From positions 49,892-95,994 of the forward strand of contig JAHBMJ010002889.1 of the NCBI GenBank assembly GCA_018398765.1: 46,103 nt of DNA, in the 5' to 3' direction. The notes under the pieces are model-generated. The model saw only the letters and a program-made list of their open reading frames with translations. It ran no database searches and was not told the origin of the DNA. The stretch's first letter is position 1; every line of letters begins with the position of its first letter. This DNA is from Chromera velia (Eukaryota; Sar; Chromeraceae). Positions 1 to 17,100 of this stretch are shown piece after piece. The position numbers and the translations under genes were made by a program.

Positions 1-785
1 CTTATAAAATTTGTATTGCAGCCTATATTTCTAGAAATGATATAAAAAATCTGTTCCATAGTTCTTTTTCTATCGTTATAACGTTTTCTCACACAAAGTT
101 TCAGTTTCTAACTCTTTACCAATTATGAAAACAAGTTTTTTGTGGAAAAGCACCGGTCTCCTATGTAGAGGGAGGGGCAAAAAGCACCCCACTCGCCCCG
201 GGCATGCAAATAATTTAAGCCGGCCAATTCTGGTTTACTTTTTTTTTTACTGTGATACGCCTAGCTAGAAAATTAATTACTTCCTATTAAATCAAATTCA
301 TGTTTTAGGCTTTCAGCATTTTTAGTATAGCTTTGATATTTTTATTTAAAGAAATTGATTTGAGAAAAAGACGCTAATACAACTGTTTGTCAGTCAAAAA
401 CCTTCGATCTAATCTTTTTAAGATTCTTTTGTCTCAGAGTGACATGAGAGCCTGAGTCAAACATGCATATGTCATGTACCCTGTCTGTTTTTGATACGAT
501 TTCATCTAGGATTTCATGTGATGATGATGATGATGTATGAGGTTAAAGCCGGTGAGCCATATACTAATAGGCTCTGGCCAACTGTAATGGGCCATTGGGC
601 CATTAAATTAAGATCTAAATTAAGATGTATAACTTCAGTATAAGACGACAACAGAAGCTGCTGAGAAGCACTTGGTAACGCTTTCTCATATAAAAAGGCC
701 CTGCGCCTACTTTTACTACCGTAACTTCAAGAAAATCTTGAAGTTACTTCTAGTACAGTACCTTGAGCTGTCTGGAAAAATCTAG
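1..785. other. AT-rich intergenic DNA, no gene seen
   Basis: AT-rich sequence with no open frame of useful length and no recognisable RNA gene. A short GATGATGATGATG run lies near 521-535, and a GGGCCATT motif is repeated near 588-604. Similar AT-rich spacers flank other genes in the window (8516-9436, 19018-19640, 39780-41100), so this looks like ordinary intergenic DNA. Confidence 0.6.
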
Positions 786-975
786 TTACCTTTTTAAAAA
801 AGTAATTCTTAAATGTATTATGTAGACGCTAGGAAAGACGAAGGGAGGGAGGGCGAGGGAGCAAGAAAGGGAAGAAGAAGAAAAGCCGCGAGGAAAGAGT
901 GAAATGGTAGCTAGCGAAATAGACAGACACACACCTAGGACACACACACAGTGACACACGTGACACACTGTGATA

Positions 976-978
<3 letters not shown>

Positions 979-1012
<34 letters not shown>

Positions 1013-1027
1013 GGGGGGGGGTGGGGG

Positions 1028-1063
<36 letters not shown>

Positions 1064-1110
1064 GAGACAGAGAGAGAGAGAGAGAAAGAGACAGAGAGAG
1101 ACAGAGGGAG
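979..1110. repeat. CA and GA microsatellites
   Basis: A (CA)n run at about 979-1009 is followed by a G-run and a (GA)n tract with interruptions to about 1110. The tract produces long low-complexity frames on both strands (poly His-Thr, Arg-Glu, Ser-Leu) that are not genes. Confidence 0.9.
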
Positions 1111-1826
1111 CTCGCTAGAGGGAGGCATATGCACGTCAGGAGAGAAAGAGGAGAAAGCACACGGACGAAAACCACACACGGACTGGCAGCCGTGGCCCTG
1201 AGGCGTGCAGACCGACAGACAGACAGCTACTACTCCGACAGAGAGACGTGCAGACACTAGCAGTTAGAGCAGGAAAGCAGGCACGACAAAAAAAAACAGT
1301 CGAAAGAGCGGCTCAGGACATTCATGCATGCACAGCAACAAAAGTTAATTTTGACGTTAATTCTGCAACCACTAAAGCTCTCTGTGCTAGAATGCAAAAG
1401 GTGTCCCAGTTCCCCCCCTGTTCTCTTCGGTTCTTTCTTTCCCACTCAATCATCCGATTCTTCAGCGACTGGCTGGCGTCTCCTTCTTTCACCTAGCCCC
1501 CACCTGTGCAATGATGGCTTTTCTCTGCATGCCGTCTGAAATGGACGGCTTGTTTGTATTCCCTCCCGCCTCGACGAATTGGTCGCAACAAAAGAAAGAC
1601 ACACGACCTGTCTGTCAGACCGTGCAGCCAGCCAGCCGGATCGATATCATTAGAGAGGCACACAGAAGCTGAACACATGTCAAAGGGGAGAAGCTCGGTC
1701 AGTCTTGTCACTCCGTGTCTGAATAGACCAAGAAAGAAAAAATCCAGCACACCCAATTAAATTATCCCAAACTACAAATGAGTGAACTCTCCTTCCTTCC
1801 CTCCCTCCCTCCCTTCCCCGATTAAA
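1111..1826. other. Intergenic DNA, downstream flank of the 1827-3127 gene
   Basis: Mixed-composition sequence. Short frames occur on both strands but none resembles a protein family or shows consistent splice signals. The part next to 1826 is the 3' flank of the minus-strand gene; it is pyrimidine-rich on the plus strand (CCCTCCCTCCCTCCC near 1798-1815). I see no further gene. Confidence 0.5.
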
Positions 1827-3127
1827 CTAATCAAAAAACACCCTATCCAGCTCTGCCCACCCCCTTTCCACTTCCCTGAAATGCACAACCAAAACCTCCA
1901 ACCTCCTCTCCCCCGAGGGCCCCAACTCAGGAAGGAGACGCCAAACGTTCTCGCACGCTTTCCGAATAGCGTTCTTGATCCACTCCGCACGATTCCCAAA
2001 AACACCCCCACCCACCTGCACATGCAGCCAGACATGCGGACACTTCCATGAGTACATAGTATTGAATTACACGACTACGAAAAATGCAAATTTGGTACAC
2101 CTGCTTGCACACGAGAAGAAAGAGGAAACCACCACTCAGTCAGTCAACCCTCCCCCCCCCTGTCCCGTCTACCCACCTTGGTCAGCAAGACAGGACGCGC
2201 CGGGAGCCCCAATTCCTTTCTTCGCATGTTCGTCTCTATTCCGATCAACAGGGTACTCTCATAAATGGACTCCAAGATCATTCTCGCCAGGGGCTCCCAT
2301 AGATCGGCACTCACGTGGCTGTAGCCCACAGAGAGGGCAGAGCAGTAAACCTGAGTCACACTCCGTTGGGGCGCACCGCCAGACCCCCCTGAGTTGAAGA
2401 GGTCAGTCACGTCCGTCTCCTCCTGCACCCCCACTTCCACCAAGGCTTTGGCCTCCTCGCGTGTCCTCTCGTTTCTGAGAATCTCGTTTAGCTCGGACAG
2501 GGCCCGTTCGTCCGAGTCCACATACCCATTCCGCACATGCACATTGCACTTGGAGTCGGGTGGAAGTGCCTGGGCGGCTTTCTGGTTCGGCATATGGAGT
2601 GAGAGCGACTGCATGGCCTTCTGGAGACAGTTCAACTGGTTGTCGCGAGTCTGTCCAACGCGGCGGTCCGGCATCTTCACCAGATAGTTGCGGTAGGCGG
2701 TGCCGGCCATGCACGCCAGGGCACACGCGGGGCCCTGCGTACGGTCGTGTTCGTATACCGTGATGCCCAACTCAGGGGTGGCGTAGGGGGATGCAAACTC
2801 AAGGCAGTTGAACTGACTGGCAGCCTGAAAAACAGCGCCTTCATACTCCGGCTTGGAGTGCATACTCCTCGCCTCCCCCACAATATTCTTCAGCACGACC
2901 TGGGGCCTGTTTGAGCTCACTGTCCGGGCACTGCCCACTGACGCACGCAGAGCACTAAGGGCTTTGACGTAAAAACGCCCGGCCTGGACAGAGGAAGCCC
3001 CCACGGAGAAGGAGGCCATGATGCCTCGCTCATCCTTTGTCTCCTTCAGAAGAGACTGGAGACGCGATTGGTTCTGCTGGTAGTCTCTGCTCTCTTCGAA
3101 ACCGAATAGACGGGCAAACGTGTCCAT
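1827..3127 (-). CDS. Conserved uncharacterised protein, two exons
   Basis: Exon 1 is 3127-2177 and exon 2 is 2015-1827 (stop included), joined by a phase-0 intron with donor AAG|GTGGGT and acceptor TGCAG|GTGGGT. The product is 379 aa. The start gives MDTFARLFGF, the kind of N-terminus I recall for this family. The core has an 'FQAASQFNCLEF' block at about residues 101-112, then 'HDRTQGPACALACMAGTAYRNYL' around 129-151. Further on is 'VTQVYCSALSVGYS', and across the intron a glycine-rich 'KVGGGVFGN' near residue 317. I recall similar proteins in bacteria, protists and oomycetes annotated only as hypothetical. The Gly-rich loop is reminiscent of nucleotide or ADP-ribose-binding folds such as macro domains, but that is a weak analogy. 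No signal peptide or membrane segment is evident. The intron call is strong because the GGGVFGN block appears only after splicing. Confidence 0.8.
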
Positions 3128-8515
<5,388 letters not shown>

Positions 8516-9436
8516 CAGGAAAACAATTAAGATGAAAAGACTCGAAACCACGGCGTTACCACGCTATGGCACCTAGAACGGCACCGTCAAGCGCTAGGAC
8601 CAGCAGCTAGGTCAAGTGCATGCTAGAGTGCATCTCAATTGCTACACACGCGAGTCGAATCGTTTGTCATTTTTTTAAATATCTAAAGTTACATCTGTTT
8701 TTAAGTTTGCTAGTAATTTTGTTTATGATTATATAACTTATTTGCATGTCTCAGTCCGTCGGGGTTGTCACTCAGTTTGCAAAGATATCGAAACTTACCA
8801 TGATGTATTTATTTTTATTGATTGATTGATGAGTTTCATTCATTTCATTTGTATTAATTATTTAGATTGGTAAGTGATAAGTGATTTAGTGGTGGCCTGG
8901 AGCACTGTTGCCGTTTTGTCTTATAGACGTCGCCCCCGCAAACGGCAGGGGGGTGTACCTCATCGCTGATCGAGGCTCAAACTACACCTCGTGGCCCGCC
9001 TGGTTTCCCAGGCTGCTAACAAACAACAATAAGAGCAACCCAAGCCACTAGCTCAGTGACGTGATTCGGAGTAATGACAGAGCTGTATATGGCATTCGAA
9101 ATGAAATAAAATAATTAAAAGTTTTAATTTAAAGCCAAAGAGTTTCTGAAATTCGATCTATCAAATTCTAATGAATGTTAATGAATGTCTTCATTAATCA
9201 TGGCGGATCCATATCTATACTACGCTTGAGACTAATTCTAACTAATTCAAGCGTGGGCCTCACTGCAAGACTCAATTAATTTTTTTGTTTTAAAATGTGA
9301 CCATGTTATAGATCTTTTAATTAACATCATCTTTGACGAGATTTAACGAGACTTAGTTCTGGATTTTTTTCTTTTTGCGCACCCCTATACTCCACAAAAA
9401 TATATAAACCAAGGCCTGGGGCCCTAACATGCATGC
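8516..9436. other. AT-rich intergenic spacer
   Basis: AT-rich sequence with an ATTG run near 8817-8830. A more GC-rich island at about 8890-9010 contains a short plus-strand frame ending PPGFPGC-stop, which might be remnant coding sequence of a retroelement but is too short to assign. No gene is called. Confidence 0.5.
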
Positions 9437-9781
9437 ATGATGATTGAGGTTTTTGCAGCAAAGGCGATGGAGAAGGTCAAAAACGACAGGTACGGTGAGA
9501 TCTGTCATGAAATCGGATTTCGGTTTGTTCCTCTTGTGTTTGAGACATATGGGAGACCAAGAGAGGGGACAATTCCTTTTTTGAAAGAGGTAGCGAAGTT
9601 GGGGGCCGGAAGAGTGAGAGGAGGAGAGGGAGATGAAGTAGTGCAGACAAGGCTGATAGACCGGTATTATAAAGTTCTTTCCTGCACGCTACAGCGTTTC
9701 GTTGCCGCAAATCTTCTCTGTTCAATTCACAGCAGGAGGGGAACCAGGTTTTTGTTATGCATGCCGCGTCCCCGTATATGA
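9437..9781 (+). pseudogene. C-terminal remnant of a LINE-type (non-LTR) retrotransposon ORF
   Basis: A 114-codon frame includes 'RYGEICHEIGFRFVPLVFET' followed by 'YGRP' and, later, 'LQRFVAANLL'. This pattern (basic residues, aromatic 'RFVPLVFET.G', then a terminal 'LQR.xA..L') is what I recall of the region downstream of the reverse transcriptase in LINE-like elements of algae and protists. No reverse-transcriptase motifs lie upstream and a stop codon precedes the frame, so the copy is 5'-truncated, as is usual for LINE insertions. Family assignment is from memory. It could instead be an isolated unknown ORF. Confidence 0.45.
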
Positions 9782-10111
9782 GAGGCAGATCTAGCCTAGT
9801 CTGTCAAAAGGTTCCGGTTCGTCCCGTCTGTTCTGAATCTAGGAACACTGCTCATATCTTGCCGTTACTTGCCGTAGTCCTATACTTGCCGTACTGGCGT
9901 GCGTCTGCGTCAGTTACTTGCCGTAGACTTGCGTGCGTCAATGATTTTGCCGCGGTGTCAACTTCCCCAACTGTCGCGCCGTGCCATCCGACACAATCTG
10001 ACACATGTCGTCATGCTTGCGTCGTGCAGCCAGTTGATGATGACCAACAGGAAGCGGTGACACTATGGATATATGTGGGTTTGTCCGCTTCCTTTCGTTA
10101 GAAGGAAGGAA
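9782..10111. other. Upstream region of the MSH1 gene with short repeats
   Basis: Holds four to five copies of ACTTGCCGT or TTGCCGT between about 9858 and 9952. Their function is unknown. They sit 150-250 bp upstream of the preferred MSH1 start, so they could be promoter elements or a decayed minisatellite. No other feature is seen. Confidence 0.4.
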
Positions 10112-11105
10112 ATGTGTTCCGATAAACATTGCAGACGAGAGGCATCGAGAAGGAAAAAGAGAGTCCGTCTCTTCAGCTTTCTTGTCCTCTTGCTCCCTTG
10201 CTTCGCAATTGTTCAGCTCTTAGGCACCATGCACATAGCTGTACGTGCAACTTTCCTTCGAAGCACGCGTTCCTCCCCCCACCCGCCCTCCTTGTTTTTT
10301 CTGTCCAACAGATTCCCCCCTTTGTCCTTCTCTACCACGGCAGGACGGGGGGGCCGTCTCCGCCGTCTCCAAGTGGCGCCCTCCGCCCAGAGTGCAGAGA
10401 GCCTCTCGTACCTCCACGCACGGAGAAGATCGGCGAGTGGGGAAGCCAGTGACGTGGGAAACATATTGGGTGACTCCAGTAGTCCCTCCTCCTACCCCTT
10501 TTCTTCTTCTTCCTCCTCCTCTTCCAAAAAGAAGCCAGGCGGTCGGAGAGAAAAGAAGAGGTCCGGACCCTCCCCCTACTGGGACGCCAAGCTTGAGGCC
10601 CTCACTCGCCACTCGGCGCGCCAATTGGTGCCTCTGCTGAGTGACCGCAATGCATTGGGGTTTGAGGCATCGGAGGGGATGCGGAAGGAAGGAACGCTCT
10701 TTGCCGAGGTGTGTGCCTTGCTTTTGCTTTTGCTTTGAACGCGTGGGAAAGCGCTTCGTTGCTTGAGTGCACATCTGCTACCCTTGCTTTCCTGTGTGTG
10801 ACTGTGCATGCTTCCTTTGTGCACTCCAGACTGCTTTCCTGTGTGTGACTGTGCATGCTTCCTTTGTGCACTCCAGACTGCTTGCCTGTGTGTGACTGTG
10901 CATGCTTCCTTTGTGCACTCCAGACTGCGGCTGCGGCCGTCAAGCATTCTCATTCCTTTTCGTCCCCCTGTTCCCCTCTGACCTCTCTCTGTCCGCCTCT
11001 CTCTCAATCTCATGTCATCCGTCTCTTCGCCTCTCTCTCAGGTACTTGCGTGGAAGGAGGCGCACCCCGAGAAGGTGATCCTGACCCGGTCGGTCAATCG
11101 GTTGA

Positions 11106-11163
<58 letters not shown>

Positions 11164-14100
11164 GAGGNNNNNNNNNNNNNNNNNNNNNNNNNNNNNNNNN
11201 NNNNNNNNNNNNNNNNNNNNNNNGGGGGGGGGGGGGATCTGGAAGGAAGAAGGTGTCTCTGGGTTCCCTCTGAGATAAAAACGCCAGCCACGCACAATAT
11301 CTCTCCACACAATCGACTTGGGAAGCGTTGAGATCGCCCACCAGCAGTTCTTTCGCCCTTATCTTTCCTCTCGATCCTCTTTGAGTTAGCCATGGGTTAA
11401 TTTCGCTTTTTGTTGTTGTTCCTTCAGGTGCGGGGAGTTCTACGAGACGTACGGCGTTGACGCTGTGATGCTGGTGGAGCACTGCGGTTTGAATTCGATG
11501 GGGGGCAAGCCGAAGGCTGGGTGCCGAGTAGCGGGGCTGCAGCAGACGCTGGACTGTCTGACGGCAGCCGGACTGACGGCAGCAGTGTACGAAGAATTTG
11601 CTGAGGGAATGCTCGGAATGGGGCGGGGATCGTTTTCGTCCTTTTCGTTGGAGAGAGGAAGTGGGGGGAATGGAAGGGCTTCGAGGGGAGGGGGGAGCGT
11701 GAGAAAGATAAAAAAAAGGGGGCTGTCGCAAATAGTGTCGCCGGGAGCGCCTGTGTATTTGTATGGAGCAGCTTTGAGGTCGGTGACAAGCCTGAAGGAA
11801 GCAGTTGTTTTTGTCATTCTGTCTATGTGTCTGTGCAGGGAGTTCTCTTTAAGGCCATCTCCTTCTCTTTCCATCTTTGTAAGTGAGTAGCTGAATGGTA
11901 TTTGGCACAATTGTGCCTTGAAGAAAGAGTGAGAGTCGAAAAGCGTATCAAAAAACTCAGGTTGCACCTGTATGTCTGGTAAATGGTTTCTATGAAAGTG
12001 CTCTTGAGAGACAATTCTTGTGGCGCTGCGGCCCGCAAAAGACCTCTGTACGGATACATGGAGATATTCCAGTATTCGTGCGTTTATGTATGGAGGTGCA
12101 TGTTTATGCGTGTCTGCATGGATGGATGATTGCAGAACGGAAGACATGTCAAATTAATTGGATTCATATATGTGTTCTAGTATGTGCGTGTTCCTGTATG
12201 TAGATGCATATTTATGTGTGTCTGTATGGATGGATGATTGCAGAACGGAAGACATGCCATTTGGCGATGAGCTTCCTTTTGTGGGCATTGTGGAGACTGC
12301 TGGTGGGTCTGTGTGGATTTCTTTTTCAAGTTTTCTTTGATGGATGGATTTCTTTGAAAGCTTTCGTCAGAAGCGTGGCGAGAGAAGGGCCGTGAGGGTG
12401 AGATTCAAAGGCAGTTCACATCATTGTTTGTTGCCCGGTTCTTTCTTGTGTGCCCCAGAAGAGAGAGGCCATCGCCAAGCGTGAGATTCATTCTTCCTCT
12501 CTCCATGTACTGTTTGCCTTCGGTCTTTCTGCATGCTTGTCTGCGTGTTTGCATGCAGCTGGGTGGAGCATGTGTGAGGTCTTCCTGGAAAGCAGAAAGG
12601 TGAGAAAGACCGCGTTTTGTTGTTGTGGATGGGAGGGAGGTAGGGAGTTGAATTCCCCCTCTGTTGTCTCGTCTCTTTGAGGGGGACTGCATGTGTCTGT
12701 TTCATGAGGTGCGGGAAATCTTTCGGCAGACACCGGCCGTGACTGCACAAATGCTTGCTGTCACCGTGGGAAGGAATATTTCTCTCCAATGTGCTTCCAA
12801 TTACAGAGCTTGTTCGCGTCTTTCTGTGGCCTTAACGTGAAAGAAGCTGTACGTAAAGACAACAAGGGGCTGTTTACGAACTCGGCATTTTGCCGGCCTC
12901 TGTGCGAGTGCGAGTGTGTTCGTGTGCTTATTTTATACATGTGTGTACATGCATGCATGCATGCATCGATGGATGGATATGTGTGCAGATCATCAAGAGG
13001 GACCGTCTGACTGCTGAGGGGTGTCGGTCCTGTCTGTCTGGTGCCGGGGCCCTTGAGCCTCTCTGGGTCCACGCAGGGCCCCCCTCTGACGGGGGGGGAG
13101 GGGACAGGATAGGCAGCGGGGCAGCGTCAATGGGAGGTTTCAGTAGGGGACGGCTTGCTTCACAGGGTAGGTAAGTGGGGTGTGTGAGGGGTGGAGGGAT
13201 AGTGAAAGGCTTTTGTGCCTTGAGCGTTGTGGGTAAGTGCCTTGACAAACACTGTATGGCTAAGTGCCTTGACAAACACTGTGTGGGTAAGTGCCTTGAC
13301 AAACACATTATTGGTGAGTGCCTTGACAAACACAAGGTCGCGGAAATGGATGAGTGCCTCGGGCAGTAGGAGAAAAAAAGAAATGGTGACAAGAGTCTTG
13401 CTGCGGCCGGATAATGATGAGGATGAAGATCGACGAGGATTCATGTGATGTGATGAGAGGCCTCCGTGAGGAAGCGAAAGAAGGAAGGGAGGAAGGTAGA
13501 AAGCAAAAAAGAAACGAGGAAGGGATTTAGGGGAGAAGAAAGGAAGGAAGGAAGGAAGGAAGGAAGAAAAGATGGCAGCCTCCCTCCAATGATTTTCTCT
13601 TCGTCTGTGATGGCAGCCTCCCTCCAAAGATGGCAGCCTCCAATGCTCATGCATTTCTACTCAACTTCTATCTATCTCCCCTGCAGGTCTGCAGATTCCC
13701 GACGCTGTGGAGATTTTGCGGGGCCACCCGAGTGCCGACTCCTTCTTTGGCGCTGTCCTCGACAGAGTCTGTGAGCGAGCAGGGGCAGACCCCCGCACGT
13801 TCACAACCATAGAGGCAGACGAGAAGAGGAACGGAACCTTTGCGTACCGGCCGTTGCCTCTGTATCTCTCCACAGCTGCACAGATAGGACTCCTCACCTC
13901 CCACTCAGTCACAGCCAGAGGGCGGGCACTAGGACCAGGGCCCAGCGGAATACACGCCCCAGTGCCTGACCTCGTCAGGTCTCTCCTCCCTGACAACTCC
14001 CCCGCCTTTTGCTCTAGGTTTTTGCGAAGTTGGCTTCTCTCTCCTCCCCCCTACAGAATAGCAGACGCGGCTCAAGAGCTATGCCGAGCTATGGCCCAGG

Positions 14101-17100
14101 CAGAGGCCCCCCTTCCTCTCCAGGTCCCCGCAGTGGCATCTGGGAAGATTGTGTCCCTCGTCAGCAGTCGGGAGGGGAACGCCGCGTTCTTTAGGGAACT
14201 CGGGGAGAGTCTCGAGGCGGCGTGGAGACTGCTTGAGTCCCCGCACCATGCGGCGGCGCGGGCGCCCTTACTTGATGTGCTCGCGTATGTCAGCGGGATG
14301 GATGCTGACGGCGCGCGTTTGGTGTCTGTTGGAAGAAGCGTGTGTGAGGAAATCGACCGAACGGTGGTCCCGGAAAGTTTGGTCCCTTCCGATCTGTGCT
14401 CTGTCCGTGTAAGCGAAGAAGTGGGGGGGCTGCATGAGACCCGGAGAGGCCCTTTGCCTCTCGAGGGCAGTTTGTGTGAACGTTGGAATTTGACAGACCC
14501 AAAAGGCAGAATTTTGTTAGATCTAGTCCGGGCTTTCCCCTCTTTCTTCGAACGGAACGAGGAAGAGTTCAGAGGGAAGGTTAGACGGAATTGCACTCCA
14601 GAGGTGCAGAGTGCGTATGAGCAGGTGGAGTCCAAGGCACTCACCCTGTTGGAGGCAGTGCAGACGGACCTGGTAGAGGATCCGAGGGGGGGGGCAGACA
14701 GACTCACTCATGATGTGGTCAACAATGCCATCTATCTGAGGAAGGGAAAACCGACAGTCAGACTGTCGTATCTCTCACCAGAAGGGGAAGGAGGAGGAGG
14801 GGGAGATACTAGAGTGGATGAACAAACTGATGAGAGCCGGAGGGAGCAGGAGAGAGAGAATAAAGGCGGAGGATTGGATGCGCAAGCAAAGGCAAAACTT
14901 GTGCATGCGTGTGACAGGAATGGAAAGGAGTTGGCGAACAGGTCAGTGAGTGAGTGAGTGAGTGAGTGAGCGAGTGAGTGAGTGAGTGAGTGGTCAGTAG
15001 GGCTTGTTCTAATGCCGCGGATTTCTCTAGGAAGGCATGCACGAGGCATCGAGACTTGATTGTGCATTTCTTTCTTTATTTTCAAATGGATGTCCGCATG
15101 TTCCGAAGCTGTTGGTCTTTTTTTTTAATGCAGTCATGCCAGCAGTTCCCCTGCGTCTTTTCCTGTTGCGGATCCCACTGGGGTTTTGTCATTTCGCCTG
15201 GTCTGCATGCGACTGCTTCTTTTCCTTCCGTCTTTCCTTTCTTCCTTTACTCACAAGCGGCCTTTTCCTCCCTGACCCTTGTGTGCATGCATATGCACAT
15301 CTGTTTTGATATTTCTCGCTTGTGCAGACTGTCCACGAGACGCGTCCAACAGGCCATCGCCGAGTACGTGGAGGCTTGCACTCTCGCCAGTGGGGCCGTC
15401 AGGGATGCTCTGCGGTCTCTCTCCGAGAGGATCGAGAGGGGCCCGGAAGGGCTGGGGGGGGAGGGGGTTGAGGGAAGTCTGGCAGATCTGCAGGGAGGGG
15501 GGGGGCTACCCTCGTGCGTGCAGATGGCTTTGGTCATCACCCTCACTCAGGTCAGATAGGCTTGCGTCATGGACATGGGCGGTGGAGGATTTCTTTTTCT
15601 CTGGGTTTGTTTGGTCGTCTTTTGTTCGTTTCTTTTTCCTTTGTCTCTTGGAACGTGTCGAACAAGTGACGAGAGCCGTCCTCTTGTCTGTGTGGGCCCT
15701 GCAATTCGTCTTTGTTGCTCTCCCCTGTCGGTCTTGACCACCCGCTCGACTTTCCACTCTTGCTCAAAGAAAGAAGATGGTACAAGCGCGTGTACACACA
15801 ATACACTGTCTTCACTGCCCTGCCTGCAGACTTTCGGATTCCACGTCCAGCAGGCAGTCAGACAGGGGTGGAGTCTCCCTTTGCTGGAACCTCTGCGGTC
15901 CTTTGAGAGAGTAGAGAGGGGAGAAGAGGGAAAGGGGCCCTCTGGTGCCAGCAGAGAGGGGAAGGAAGGGAAAGAGGAGAGGCAGGCGCCGTCCTCCTCA
16001 AAGGACGAAACGCCCCTGGCATCCCCCCCTCCCGATGGGTTCAGGTCTCTCCGTCTGAACCGTCTCCTTCCCTTCTGGCTGCCCGACGGGGTTCCCAACT
16101 CTGTGGACCTCGACAGACTTCTTCTCCTCACTGCTCCTAATATGTCTGGTCATTATGCGTGTGTGCTTTGATTTGAATTTCTGCTGTTGTGCCTTCTTCC
16201 TTGGACACCCTCAATTGCCCTCTGTAGACTTGAGTCTTCCTCCTCTCCGTGTCCAACATGTTCGCCCAGCTCTTTCGACATTATTTTTGCTTTTCTTTCA
16301 CGTTGTTGGCTGCGGCAGGTGCATGCGTATTGGAGTCATTATAGAGGGTGTCTCAGATGGTCAGAATCTTTTTCTGTTAATTCTGTCGTGTTGACTTTTC
16401 ATGTCGAAAAAAAGCAGGCGTTACTGTCCTTTTAACAGGATGGAATGAGTACATGCGTTTTTGATGTGACTGTTTAGCTCTCGTCCCTTACTTTTGTTCC
16501 TGTCCTGTCCTGCGCTCGGTCGGTCGATTTGCAGGGAAGTCGACGTTGATGCGGTCGGTGACGGTGGCCGCTCTTTTGGGTAATTGCGGCCTCTTCATTC
16601 CCTGTCTGCGCTCTGGAAGTGGAGTGGACAGCCTGGGCGGGGGGAGTGTGGGGGAGTCGTGGGGTGGGATGGAGGGGAATGATACGTTGATATTAATACG
16701 TGGGTCTCTATCAGAGGGAGAGACAGAAGAGGCTTTTTCGCTTTCCGGGGGCAGTAGGGTGCCCCGGATAGACGCCTTCTTTCTCAAGGCCGCGGGGTTT
16801 GACGTGCCCTCGGAGGGCAGGTCTGCATTCGCACAGGTGGGCATACGAGCGTCGCACACACAGCTAGGCAGTTGGAGAGACACTCCAGTAGATCGACTGC
16901 TCTTCTCTCTCAGGTTGTTCTGGAGGATTTGAGCTGCTGCTTTCGAGACTAGCTAGGCACATGCACCCATGGTGTGCGTGAGCACCAAAGCAGAAAAGGT
17001 ATCTAGTTATTCGTAGCCATGCAGAGACGTGCGCATGTGTACGAATCGGCACGTGCTCTTCCAGGGCTCGACGGACGGACGTGTGAATAAAAAGAATGAT

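Noticed and set aside
786-1260. Overlapping 96-142 aa frames on both strands
   Set aside because: They are translations of CA/GA/CT microsatellites (poly Ser-Leu, His-Thr, Arg-Glu) with no protein-family features.
11839-11878. Possible small MSH1 exon (REFSLRPSPSLSIF) with GTGCAG acceptor and GTAAGT donor
   Set aside because: Splice signals are good, but joining 11778 directly to 12244 keeps phase and aligns better with MSH1 (TEDMPFGDELPFVGI). It may be an alternative exon.
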